Part shown: positions 47,184-57,891 of the stretch, one piece after another
How the letters are laid out: the number at the start of each line of letters is the position of its first letter
Numbering within the stretch: position 1 is the first letter of the stretch
Source of the DNA: Dactylosporangium sucinum
GTDB taxonomy: Bacteria > Actinomycetota > Actinomycetes > Mycobacteriales > Micromonosporaceae
Reading direction: 5' to 3'
DNA: 64,000 nucleotides
Assembly: GCF_014647515.1 (NCBI RefSeq)
Contig: NZ_BMPI01000005.1
Coordinates: 62,001 to 126,000 of the forward strand
The notes under the pieces: model-generated
The model's database searches: none
What the model was told of the DNA's origin: nothing
What the model saw: only the letters and a program-made list of their open reading frames with translations
Position numbers and translations under genes: made by a program

Positions 47184-47223
47184 CCATGGTTGACATATTG
47201 AAGGTCACGCATGTCAATCATGG
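47184..47223. promoter_or_regulatory. inverted repeat before the secreted protein gene
   Basis: CCATGGTTGACAT (47184-47196) and ATGTCAATCATGG (47211-47223) are complementary at 12 of 13 positions, with a 14-base spacer. The right arm ends at the GGAGG ribosome binding site (47224-47228), so it could be an operator or a leader hairpin that masks the site. Confidence 0.55.
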
Positions 47224-47236
47224 GGAGGAACGTGTC

Positions 47237-47668
47237 ATGCGGAAGCTTGCGCGTGTGGTGGTCGCGGTCGTCGTCGGGCTCGCGACGGCGTTCGTGGTCG
47301 CCGAGCCGGCCAGCGCGGCCGTGCCCGTCTGCAACAACTACGTGCAGGACGGCCCGATCAAGGTGCCGGCGTACAACGGTAACGAGCACTGCTGGATGCA
47401 GACCGGCCACACCGGCTGGGGCGTCCGGATCCTGCAGATGTCGCTGAACTACTGCTACGGCGACTACCTGCGGTCGATCGGCTTTCCGTACGAGGTCGAC
47501 GACGACGGTCAGTTCGGGCCGATCACCAAGGAGGCCCTGCGCCAGGTGCAGAAGCTGGAGGACACCCGCGTGCCGTGGGACGTCACGGCCGACGGCGTCT
47601 ACGGCTGGGTGACGGCGAACAGCATCTTCCACACGACCGGCATCAGCTGGGACTGCTACCGCTTGTGA
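47237..47668 (+). CDS. secreted peptidoglycan-binding-domain protein
   Basis: The 143-residue protein has a signal peptide (MRKLARVVVAVVVGLATAFV...ASA, cleavage near residue 29). One peptidoglycan-binding type 1-like domain follows: VRILQMSLNYCYGDYL, then VDDDGQFGPITKEALRQVQ and ADGVYGWVTANSI. Four or more cysteines suggest disulfides outside the cell. ATG at 47237 is chosen because GGAGG lies eight bases upstream. The target is probably cell-wall glycan. Confidence 0.85.
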   Translation: MRKLARVVVAVVVGLATAFVVAEPASAAVPVCNNYVQDGPIKVPAYNGNEHCWMQTGHTGWGVRILQMSLNYCYGDYLRSIGFPYEVDDDGQFGPITKEALRQVQKLEDTRVPWDVTADGVYGWVTANSIFHTTGISWDCYRL

Positions 47669-47675
47669 AACGAGG

Positions 47676-47708
47676 GCGGCGGGCCATCCACAGTGGACGG
47701 CCCGCCGC
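47676..47708. terminator. bidirectional hairpin terminator
   Basis: GCGGCGGGCC and GGCCCGCCGC pair over 10 bases, and the interior TCCAC/GTGGA extends the stem. It lies between the convergent peptidoglycan-binding gene and acnA and could end both transcripts. Confidence 0.8.
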
Positions 47709-47724
47709 AACGCAACGGGGAACC

Positions 47725-50499
<2,775 letters not shown>

Positions 50500-50587
50500 G
50501 GCGTACTCCTCAAATCAGGCGGGTGTCTCACGGCCAAGTCTTCCCCAGCGGCGGTGTCACGCACCCCGCGGGGCCGGATTTTCAAGA

Positions 50588-50606
50588 AAACCGTACGTCC
50601 GTCTTG
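50588..50606. promoter_or_regulatory. candidate AcnR operator of acnA
   Basis: AAACCGTACGTCCGTCTTG agrees at 16 of 19 positions with the complement of the acnR upstream segment 40923-40941. It lies in the divergent region between acnA and the glyoxalase-like gene. Confidence 0.6.
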
Positions 50607-50639
50607 TTTTCGGGGCAAGTCCTGTACCAAGCTGTGGGC

Positions 50640-50999
50640 ATGCTGCACCACGTCCAGCTGGCCTGCCCGGCCGGTTCCGAAGACGTCTCCCGCCGGTTCT
50701 ACGCGGACCTGCTGGGGCTCGCCGAGATCCCGAAGCCGCCGGCGCTCGCGAACCGGGGCGGTTGCTGGTTCCGGGGGTACGGGCTGGAGCTGCACCTCGG
50801 CGTCGAGGAGCCGTTCGCCCCGGCCCGCAAGGCGCACCCGGGCATGCTGTGGCCCGATCTCGACGGGCTGGCCGCGCGCCTGGCCGCGGCCGGGCACGAG
50901 CTGACCTGGAGCGACGAGCTGCCGGGGTACCGCCGGTTCCACACGTTCGACCCGCACGGCAACCGCCTGGAGTTCCTCACGCCGAAGACGGCGGAGTAG
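50640..50999 (+). CDS. glyoxalase/VOC-superfamily protein
   Basis: The 119-residue single-domain protein has the vicinal-oxygen-chelate fold: LHHVQLACPAGSEDVSRRFYADLLGL at the N-terminus, WFRGYGLELHLGV in the middle and TFDPHGNRLEFLTP at the end. His and Glu at the expected metal positions are present (His in LHHVQ, Glu in RLEFL). The substrate is unknown. Its 3' end overlaps the convergent regulator gene by 23 bases. Confidence 0.85.
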   Translation: MLHHVQLACPAGSEDVSRRFYADLLGLAEIPKPPALANRGGCWFRGYGLELHLGVEEPFAPARKAHPGMLWPDLDGLAARLAAAGHELTWSDELPGYRRFHTFDPHGNRLEFLTPKTAE

Positions 51000-53900
51000 C
51001 CCTCCGCAGCGCCGCGACGTAGCCGATCTCGCGGGCCAGCCGCGCCGCCTCCCGCCGGTCGCCGCGGATGCGGTGCAGGTCGGCCAGCACGTACCGGCCC
51101 TCGCCGGTCAGGCCGCGCTCCAGCGTTCGCGTCGCGACCTCGGCCGCCTGGCCGACGGCGCCCGTCGCCAGCAGGGCGTCGGCGTGCAGCATGAACAGGC
51201 GGGGGCGCCGCCAGGCGTTGTCGCCCAGCGCGGCGAGGCCCTCCTCGATCCGGGCCACGCCCGTCGCCACGCCCGCCGCCGCCTCGGCCCAGCCCAGATG
51301 GATCTGGGAGAACGCGCGGTACTCCGGGTTGCCGCCGCGCTCGGCCAGCGACAGGCTGAGCCGCGACACCGAGGCCGCCGTGGCGGGGTCGGCCCGCTCG
51401 ACGGCCACGATGGCCGCGTAGTGGCTGAGGTACATCCGCTGGAACGCCTCCGGCCGGGGGCGGATCGCGGCCAGGTGCGCCCGCGCGGCCTCCTCGTCGC
51501 CCAGCATCGCGCAGATGAGGGCGAGCGGCCCCTGGATGCCCGCGACCGGGTCCCAGTTGACGATCGGGAACAGCGGCAGGTCCTGCGCCGGCAGCGCCTC
51601 GACGGCCCGCTCGAACAGCCGGCGCGAGCCCGCCAGGTCGAGGTCGGTCCAGGCGGCGTGGGCCTCGTGCACGTCGGCGACGATCCGCGCCCACGGCTCG
51701 GCCCCGCCCGCGGACCGCGCCACCTCGACGGCGCGGTCGTGGTTCCCGGAGGCGGTGTGGAAGGAGGCGTACCCCCACAGCGCGGGCAGGATCGCGATGG
51801 TCGGCCGGGTGCGCAGCAGCACCGGCGCCATTCGCGCGAACTGCTCGGCGACCGGCGGCTCCAGGTAGCCGTCGATCGTCTGGTGCAGGTACGCGAGGCG
51901 GACCCGCAGGTCGAGCTCCAGCACGTCGCGCTCCTCGGTGACCGGTGCGCGCCCCAGCAGGTCGAGGGCCTCGTCGAGCAGCGCCCGGGCGGCGTCGTGC
52001 GCGGTCCGGTCGTACGCCTCGCCGGCCGCGGCGGCCAGCGCCCGCGCGACCTCCAGCGGGCTCACCACCGGCAGGGCGAGCCGCAGGTGGGCCGCCTGCT
52101 CGGTCGGCCCCGCCCGGTTCTCCAGCGCCTTCGCCGCCTTGGCGTGCAGGCGGGCGCGGCGCAGCGGGCCCTGGTCGAGGTACGCCGTCTCGCGCACCAG
52201 GTCGTGCGAGAACCGCAGCCGTCCGGGGTCGCCCTCGGTGAGGATGCCGCTGACCAGCGCCGTGTCCAGCGTGTCGTACAGGTCGAGCTCGTCGATGCCG
52301 GTGAGCTCCCGCAGTACCGTGACGTCGAAATCGCGACCGAGAACAGACGCGACGGCGAGGACCGCGTTCGCCTGGTCGGGCAGCCGGGCCAGCCGCCGGC
52401 GCACGACCTCCTGCACGCGCACCGGCACCCGGTCGCGCGCCGCCGCGGGGTCGAGCGCGTGCTCGGCGGCCAGCACCTGGAGCAGCTCGACGAGGAAGAA
52501 CGGGTTGCCGCCGGTCCGGTCGACCAGCACCTCGACCGTCTCGTCCGGCACCGCGGCCCCGGCCGCCCGCCGGGCCAGCTCGGCCACCTCCGTGCTCCGC
52601 AGTCCTTCGAGCGGCAGGTGTACCGCATGTGCCTGCGCGACCAGCTCGCCCAGCGCCTTGGCGAAGGGCGCCTCGGCGGCGAGCTCGGCCTCCCGGTACC
52701 CGACGGCGACGAGCACCGGGCCGGCCGGGTCGGCGATCATGGTCAGCAGGACGGTCGACGGCCCGTCGAGCCAGTGCGCGTCGTCGACGACGACGACCAC
52801 GCGCCGCCGCTCGGCGAGCCGGCGGAGGCCGTCGACCAGCCCCCGGTACAGGCGGGAGCGGGCGAGCTCGGCGTCGGCCAGCCGCTCGGGGGCGGGCAGC
52901 GGCAGCCGCTCGGCGAGCGTGGGGTCGAGGACGGCGGGCAGATTGCCGTGCGGCGCGAAGGCGTCGGCGAGCCCCTGCTGGTCGTCGGCCGCGAGCCCGC
53001 GGAGGATCTGCGCCCACGGCAGGAAGACGGGCGGCGGCACTCCGTCGACCCCGTTCCCGACCCCGACGGCGGCGCCTTCCTCGGCGGCTCGCCGGGCGAG
53101 GTGGCGCAGGAGGGCGGACTTGCCGATGCCGGGGCTGCCCGAGATGAGCAGCAGCGATCCGCGCGGGGGACCTTCGAGGATCCGCTCGACGGCGGCGAGC
53201 TCGGCTTCTCGCCCCACGAGTTCGCTGCCTCGTTCCGAGATTTCCGGAACATCCGGCAGGCGCGGCTTGGGGCGGGCGGGACGCTTCGTCGCCGACAGGC
53301 CCTTGTGCAGCGCCTCGGCGAGGTCCTGGAGCGCGGGGCCGGGCTCGATGCCCAGCTCCTCCAGGAGTCGCGTGCGGGCGCGGCCGTAGGTGGCCAGGGC
53401 GTCGGCGCGGCGGCCCGTGCGGTACAACGCGAGCATGAGCTGGCCCCAGACCCGTTCGCGATAGGGCGCCTCGGCCAGGATCGACTCGCTGGCGAAGATC
53501 ACCTCCGCCGGGCGGTCGAGGGCGAGCAGGGCGGCGCTGCGCTCCTCGATCGCCGAGAAGCGCAGCTCCTGCAGGCGGGAGCGCTCGGCCCGGGCCAGCG
53601 GCGAGTCGCCCAGCTCGGGCAGGGGGTCGCCGCGCCACAGGTCCAGGGCCGTGGTCAGGTGCTGGACGGTCTGCTCCGAGGGGCCGGCCGATCGGGCGGC
53701 GGCCACCGCGGCGGCGAACCGGGACGCGTCGACGGCCTCGTGCGGTACCGCCAGGAAGTACCCCGGCGCCCGGCTCACCAGGACCGCCGAGCGATCCCGG
53801 CTCGTGCGGCCCGGCTCGAGCGCGCGACGCAGGCGGGAGACGTACGCCTGCAGCGACGCCGTCGCGCGCTCGGGGGGCTCGTCGGCCCACAGCTCCTCGA

Positions 53901-54039
53901 CCAGGCGCTGGACGGAGACCGTGCGGCCGGGCTGCGCGGCCAGCATGGCCAGGACCGCGCGCTGCTTCGGGGTGCCGAGGTCGACCGGGGCGCCGTCGCC
54001 GGTGACCACCTCGAGCGGGCCCAGGATGCGGAACTCCAT
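50977..54039 (-). CDS. AfsR/SARP-type regulator with ATPase and TPR-like domains
   Basis: The 1020-residue protein begins with an OmpR-like winged helix (MEFRILGPLEV...VSVQRLVEELWADEPP, residues 1-95) and a bacterial transcriptional activation domain (about 100-245). An NTPase domain follows with Walker A ISGSPGIGKSALL near 300 and Walker B VVVVVDDAHWLDGPS near 405. A long helical TPR-like region fills the rest. Such proteins activate secondary metabolism or differentiation genes. No biosynthetic cluster is adjacent, so the target is unknown. Confidence 0.9.
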   Translation of the reverse strand: MEFRILGPLEVVTGDGAPVDLGTPKQRAVLAMLAAQPGRTVSVQRLVEELWADEPPERATASLQAYVSRLRRALEPGRTSRDRSAVLVSRAPGYFLAVPHEAVDASRFAAAVAAARSAGPSEQTVQHLTTALDLWRGDPLPELGDSPLARAERSRLQELRFSAIEERSAALLALDRPAEVIFASESILAEAPYRERVWGQLMLALYRTGRRADALATYGRARTRLLEELGIEPGPALQDLAEALHKGLSATKRPARPKPRLPDVPEISERGSELVGREAELAAVERILEGPPRGSLLLISGSPGIGKSALLRHLARRAAEEGAAVGVGNGVDGVPPPVFLPWAQILRGLAADDQQGLADAFAPHGNLPAVLDPTLAERLPLPAPERLADAELARSRLYRGLVDGLRRLAERRRVVVVVDDAHWLDGPSTVLLTMIADPAGPVLVAVGYREAELAAEAPFAKALGELVAQAHAVHLPLEGLRSTEVAELARRAAGAAVPDETVEVLVDRTGGNPFFLVELLQVLAAEHALDPAAARDRVPVRVQEVVRRRLARLPDQANAVLAVASVLGRDFDVTVLRELTGIDELDLYDTLDTALVSGILTEGDPGRLRFSHDLVRETAYLDQGPLRRARLHAKAAKALENRAGPTEQAAHLRLALPVVSPLEVARALAAAAGEAYDRTAHDAARALLDEALDLLGRAPVTEERDVLELDLRVRLAYLHQTIDGYLEPPVAEQFARMAPVLLRTRPTIAILPALWGYASFHTASGNHDRAVEVARSAGGAEPWARIVADVHEAHAAWTDLDLAGSRRLFERAVEALPAQDLPLFPIVNWDPVAGIQGPLALICAMLGDEEAARAHLAAIRPRPEAFQRMYLSHYAAIVAVERADPATAASVSRLSLSLAERGGNPEYRAFSQIHLGWAEAAAGVATGVARIEEGLAALGDNAWRRPRLFMLHADALLATGAVGQAAEVATRTLERGLTGEGRYVLADLHRIRGDRREAARLAREIGYVAALRRATPPSSA

Positions 54040-54058
54040 CCGGCGCCCACCCCTTCAC

Positions 54059-54463
54059 CTACAGGTCCACGGCCTCCAGGCCGTTCGCCACCGGCTGGAA
54101 CCCGGCTTCGCGAAGAATGCCGGGAATGTCCGAGTCGGCCGCCGGTGGCGCCGCCACGAGCGTACGGGCCGAGGTCGACCGCAGGGCATCCACCAGGGCG
54201 ATCAGCAACTGAACGGCGCGGTCCCGGCGGCCGGGCGGCGTCGCGAAGAAGACCAGTCGGACGGAGTCGCCGTCCAGGCGAACGGCCGCCAGCGCCCCGG
54301 GCGGCTGATCGTCCTCACCGGCGGGGTCCACGAGCTCCCACCACTCCAGCGCCGGCTCGTCCAACGGCGAGTTCTTCCACTCCGCCAGGACACGCCGGGT
54401 CACGGCGTCCCGTCCCGCCGGCACCCGCCGGATCAGCATCAGTGCGTTCACGGTGAACAGCAT
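54059..54463 (-). CDS. GNAT-like hypothetical protein
   Basis: The 134-residue protein looks like a compact acetyltransferase fold (LVFFATPPGRRDRAVQLLIALVDALR, then IPGILREAGFQPVANG), but the acetyl-CoA loop is weak. ATG at 54463 is preferred over TTG at 54520 because codons between them lack the usual G/C bias. It lies 19 bases downstream of the AfsR-like gene's start, on the same strand and upstream of it. Confidence 0.65.
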   Translation of the reverse strand: MLFTVNALMLIRRVPAGRDAVTRRVLAEWKNSPLDEPALEWWELVDPAGEDDQPPGALAAVRLDGDSVRLVFFATPPGRRDRAVQLLIALVDALRSTSARTLVAAPPAADSDIPGILREAGFQPVANGLEAVDL

Positions 54464-54522
54464 CCGTCGCGCCGCTTGCAAACGGCTTGCCTCTGCGGCC
54501 TTCGGTCGCCCGTCGGACAAAC

Positions 54523-54558
54523 GGCGCCGCCCGCTCCCCGGGGGTTGCGGGCGGCGCC
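54523..54558 (-). terminator. hairpin terminator after the PEBP gene
   Basis: GGCGCCGCCCGC (54523-54534) pairs perfectly with GCGGGCGGCGCC (54547-54558) around a 12-base loop. It begins seven bases past the stop of the PEBP gene. Confidence 0.8.
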
Positions 54559-54565
54559 TGTGCTG

Positions 54566-55093
54566 CTAGAAGCCGAACTCGGACACCAGGAGCGCCCGCG
54601 CGATGGTGTGGGCGGTCACGTTGAACCCGACCACGTTGGGGCTCGAGTTCGGGTCCAGGTCGAGGGACTCGACGTCGAGCGCGTGCACGGCGAAGAAGTA
54701 CCGGTGCGGGGCGTCCGACTTCGGCGGCGCGGCGCCCCCGAAGTCGCGGCTGCCGTAGTCGTTCTTGAGGTGGACCGCCTCGTCGGGCAGCCCGTCCTTG
54801 TCGCCGGTGCCCGCTCCGCTCGGCAGTTCGGTGACGCCGACGGGCAGGTTGACGACGAGCCAGTGCCAGAACCCGCCGCCCGTCGGGGCGTCCGGGTCGT
54901 AGCACGTCAGCGCGAAGCTCTTCGTCTCCGCCGGAAAGCCCGACCAGGCGAGATGCGGGGAGGAGTTCCCCCGCTCGTACACCTGGGCGTCCGGCAGCGT
55001 CCCGCCATCGGTCAGGTCTTCGCTGGTCAGCGTGAACGCCGGCACCGCGGGCAGGAAGTCGTAGGGTGACGGCGGGCGCGGACGGTCAGACAT
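54566..55093 (-). CDS. YbhB/YbcL-family PEBP protein
   Basis: The 175-residue cytosolic protein of the phosphatidylethanolamine-binding family has the two PEBP motifs: CYDPDAPTGGGFWHWLVVNLP near residue 65, and APHRYFFAVHALDVESL near 130. The exact bacterial function is unknown. AGGAG precedes the ATG at 55093. Confidence 0.93.
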   Translation of the reverse strand: MSDRPRPPSPYDFLPAVPAFTLTSEDLTDGGTLPDAQVYERGNSSPHLAWSGFPAETKSFALTCYDPDAPTGGGFWHWLVVNLPVGVTELPSGAGTGDKDGLPDEAVHLKNDYGSRDFGGAAPPKSDAPHRYFFAVHALDVESLDLDPNSSPNVVGFNVTAHTIARALLVSEFGF

Positions 55094-55196
55094 GCGTTCT
55101 CCTCGCGATGTGCTGTGCTGTCTCCGGAATCCTCTTACCCAACGATCGTGCGCTTCAAGTCGCACGCTGTTTTCTCGCGCCTTCGGCCCGGCGCCA

Positions 55197-55208
55197 GACA
55201 AATTTGTC
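55197..55208. promoter_or_regulatory. 12-base perfect palindrome upstream of PEBP
   Basis: GACAAATTTGTC lies 104 bases before the PEBP start in a locally AT-rich stretch. It could be an operator, but its distance from the gene leaves this open. Confidence 0.35.
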
Positions 55209-55242
55209 CCTCTTACCCGCGTTTGGGTGCTTTGTGGGCGTA

Positions 55243-55268
55243 GCGGGACGGGCTACCCCTCGTCCCGC
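55243..55268 (-). terminator. possible hairpin terminator
   Basis: GCGGGACG (55243-55250) and CGTCCCGC (55261-55268) form an eight-base stem with a ten-base loop. It lies between the family B repeat and the PEBP upstream region, downstream of the LemA-associated gene. Confidence 0.45.
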
Positions 55269-55311
55269 GCGTGGCGCCCGTCGCGGGTCGCCGTGATCGC
55301 CGCGCTTGCCC

Positions 55312-55388
55312 AGACGTTGGTCGATCCACCCTCACCAGATCGACCAACGTCTGTGGGTGGCGAGGGTAGATCGACCGACGTTTGTGGG
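55312..55388. repeat. palindromic repeat, family B copy 3 (nested)
   Basis: AGACGTTGGTCGAT (55312-55325) pairs perfectly with 55339-55352. The same left arm can alternatively pair with a further right arm, GAGGGTAGATCGACCGACGT (55362-55381). The repeat therefore has two competing right arms. It lies 13 bases past the stop of the LemA-associated gene. The 307-base gap (55094-55400) otherwise holds the palindrome and hairpin listed and no gene. Confidence 0.8.
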
Positions 55389-55400
55389 GGGACGGCGCCG

Positions 55401-57263
55401 TCAGAGCGGGGCCGCGGACATCGGGAGGCGGGACATCGCCTGGCTCAGCAGCCACGTCAGCGCCTGCTGGTGCACCGGCCCCCCGGTGCGCAGCTCCAGC
55501 CGCACCACCGTCCGCCCCCGGCGGGCCACCGCCCAGGCGCCCGAGGTGTACGCCTCGTCGCCGACGCCCGGGACGACCAGGCCGCCGCGGTGGACGCGGA
55601 TCGCCAGCTCCGACGCCGCCGTGCCGCTCGCCGTCGTCACCACGAGCGACGACCCGGCAGCGGTCTGATACGCCGCGACCGCCATCGCGCCCACCGCCAT
55701 CGCGCGGCCCGTGTCCTGCAAGGCGGCCGGGGCGCCCAGGACGCGGGTGACCTCGTCCGTCGTGAGCAGGCGGCCCGGGTACACCTCGGGCTCGTGCATC
55801 GCCGCCGCCACGGCCAGGCCCTGCAGCCCGGACGACATCTCCCGCAGGATCAGCTTCTCGGTGTCCTCGTCGTGGACCGCGGCCGCGGCCGCCGCGCGGG
55901 CCCGCCCCTGCTGCTCGACCTGCAGCGTCAGCACCCGGCGGGTCCACCGGCGGGCCGTCAGCGTGACGACGTCGCCGGGGCGGGTCCGGCCGGCCAGGGG
56001 CGACGGGCAGGCCCACGCCACCGCGCGGTCCTCGCGCCCCTCGTCGACGGCCAGGTAGTGCAGCCAGGGCACGGTGTTGTCGCCGCTGGTCGTCGACTTC
56101 CACACCTCCACCCAGAGCACCTCGCCCCGCACGGTGACCGGCGTGGCCAGGTCGACGACGACGCCGATGAGCGAGTAGCCGGCGTACACCAGCGGCGCCA
56201 CGACGAGGACCTGCAGCACGAACGTCACCGGGCCCGGGGCGAGGTCCCGGACGAAGTGCCCGTACTGGACCAGGAGTGTCACCACCGCCAGCGCGCCGAC
56301 GGCCTTCAGGACCAGGCGGAGCGCCTTCTGGCCGTACCGTGGGAAAAACCGCGGATAGCGCACCCGCACCCGCCGCCAGGTCCCCCCGAACGACGACCAC
56401 ACCTTGCCCCGGTTGCCCATGCCGAGGTCGATGACGGCGCTGCACACGCGCGTGGCGCCCACCGCGTCACCGTAGGAGAGGTAGCGATCCCACACCGTGA
56501 CCGCCGCGGGCGGCAGGTCGGCGAAGCTCTCGTGCGCGCGCAGGTAGCGCTTGAGGCCGAGCCAGCGCGCCGCGACCTCGCGGCCGAGCGTCGTGTCGCG
56601 CTCGCCGCGGGACTTCGCGGCGAAGAACCCGAGCGCGAACCACACGAAGAAGATCGGCGCGACCCAGGCGCCGTCGTCGGACGTGGGGTCCCGCTCGCTG
56701 TGCAGGTAGACCGCCAGGCCGGCGGCGATCGACGGCACCGCGGCGATGATGGTCAGCGCGGCCACGATGGCGGGGGAGAAGCGCCGCCGCGACAGGCCCC
56801 GCGACCGCGCGTCGGCGACGATGGCCGCGTTGAGCCGCTTCGTCCAGCTCGTGGCCTCGGCCGGGTCACGGAACGTGAGCGCGGTGAGCGGCACGGTGCC
56901 GCCGACGGCGAGCCGCCGCACGCGTTCGAAGATCATGGTCTCGTACCGGTTCAGCCCGCTCGGCCGCTCCTCGCGCACGTGCACCGTGGTCTGGAGCGGG
57001 TCGTTGCCCGGCTGGCGGAACTCCAGCACGCGCCGCGCCGCGAGGTCGATGAACGTCGACTCGGCGGCGTCCTCGGTCAGCTCCCAGCGCCCGGTGATCA
57101 TGCTGACCACGGCCGGCGGCTCGGCGCCGCCGAAGTCCTGCGTCGGGGGCGCCGCCGCGATCGGGCGCGGACGGGTGTACAGCAGCGCGCCCCAGAACGC
57201 GAGAAACCACAGCCCGAGCCCGGCGGCGCCGATCCCGAGCTCGACCAGCAGGGCCGGGGACAC
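55401..57263 (-). CDS. LemA-associated multispan membrane protein (DUF2207-like)
   Basis: The 620-residue protein has an N-terminal membrane segment (LLVELGIGAAGLGLWFLAFWGALLY), two segments near 165-215, two near 320-378, and soluble regions between and after them. DUF2207-type proteins commonly accompany LemA, and this gene starts one base after lemA. The domain assignment is tentative. Function unknown. Confidence 0.65.
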   Translation of the reverse strand: MSPALLVELGIGAAGLGLWFLAFWGALLYTRPRPIAAAPPTQDFGGAEPPAVVSMITGRWELTEDAAESTFIDLAARRVLEFRQPGNDPLQTTVHVREERPSGLNRYETMIFERVRRLAVGGTVPLTALTFRDPAEATSWTKRLNAAIVADARSRGLSRRRFSPAIVAALTIIAAVPSIAAGLAVYLHSERDPTSDDGAWVAPIFFVWFALGFFAAKSRGERDTTLGREVAARWLGLKRYLRAHESFADLPPAAVTVWDRYLSYGDAVGATRVCSAVIDLGMGNRGKVWSSFGGTWRRVRVRYPRFFPRYGQKALRLVLKAVGALAVVTLLVQYGHFVRDLAPGPVTFVLQVLVVAPLVYAGYSLIGVVVDLATPVTVRGEVLWVEVWKSTTSGDNTVPWLHYLAVDEGREDRAVAWACPSPLAGRTRPGDVVTLTARRWTRRVLTLQVEQQGRARAAAAAAVHDEDTEKLILREMSSGLQGLAVAAAMHEPEVYPGRLLTTDEVTRVLGAPAALQDTGRAMAVGAMAVAAYQTAAGSSLVVTTASGTAASELAIRVHRGGLVVPGVGDEAYTSGAWAVARRGRTVVRLELRTGGPVHQQALTWLLSQAMSRLPMSAAPL

Positions 57264-57264
57264 G

Positions 57265-57831
57265 TCAGAACCGGACGTTGACGTCGGCGCGCTCGGCGCC
57301 GGTCGCCTCGAAGTACGGCTGGATCCGGAACCCGCCGATCCCGGCGACGATGTTCGTCGGCAGGGTCTGGATGCGCTGGTTGTAGGTCTGGATCGCGCTG
57401 TTGTAGAACTGCCGGGCGTACGCGATCTTCTCCTCGGTCGCCGCCAGCTCGGCCTGCAGCTGCAGGAAGCCCTGGTTGGCCTTCAGGTCCGGGTAGGCCT
57501 CGGCCAGCGCGAACAGCCGCCCGAGCGCCTGGGTCAGCATGCCCTCGGCCTCGGCCTGGCGGCCCAGGCCCTGCGGCGCCGCGTGCACCGCGACGTTGCG
57601 GGCGGTGACGACCGCCTCGAGCGTCGAGCGCTCGTGCGCGGCGTAGCCCTTGACGGTCTCGACCAGGTTCGGGATCAGCGAGTGGCGCCGCTTGAGCTGC
57701 ACGTCGATCTGCGCCCACGACGCCTCGACCTGGTTGCGGGCCTTGACCAGCGAGTTGTAGGCGGACACGGCCCAGAGCAGCAGCGCGACGACGAGCACGA
57801 CGCCGACGCCGAGCACGATGAGAGCTGTCAT
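57265..57831 (-). CDS. lemA: LemA family protein
   Basis: The 188-residue protein has one N-terminal membrane segment (ALIVLGVGVVLVVALLLWAV) and a long helical domain with the LemA core YNSLVKARNQVEASWAQIDVQLKRRHSLIPNLV and YPDLKANQGFLQLQAEL. LemA proteins are envelope proteins of unclear function. The gene lies one base upstream of the multispan partner. Confidence 0.93.
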   Translation of the reverse strand: MTALIVLGVGVVLVVALLLWAVSAYNSLVKARNQVEASWAQIDVQLKRRHSLIPNLVETVKGYAAHERSTLEAVVTARNVAVHAAPQGLGRQAEAEGMLTQALGRLFALAEAYPDLKANQGFLQLQAELAATEEKIAYARQFYNSAIQTYNQRIQTLPTNIVAGIGGFRIQPYFEATGAERADVNVRF

Positions 57832-57891
57832 GGCCGCATGGTGACGCGTGTGAGCTCGACCATGCGGCCAGTGTCGTGGATCTGACCGTAC

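Noticed and set aside
43735-47217. 1160-codon minus-strand frame opposite the Hsp70-like gene
   Set aside because: Shadow of the plus-strand gene, which has clear Hsp70 motifs, a ribosome binding site and the right codon bias.
51073-54456. 1127-codon plus-strand frame opposite the AfsR-type regulator
   Set aside because: Shadow of a gene with clear SARP and ATPase motifs on the minus strand.
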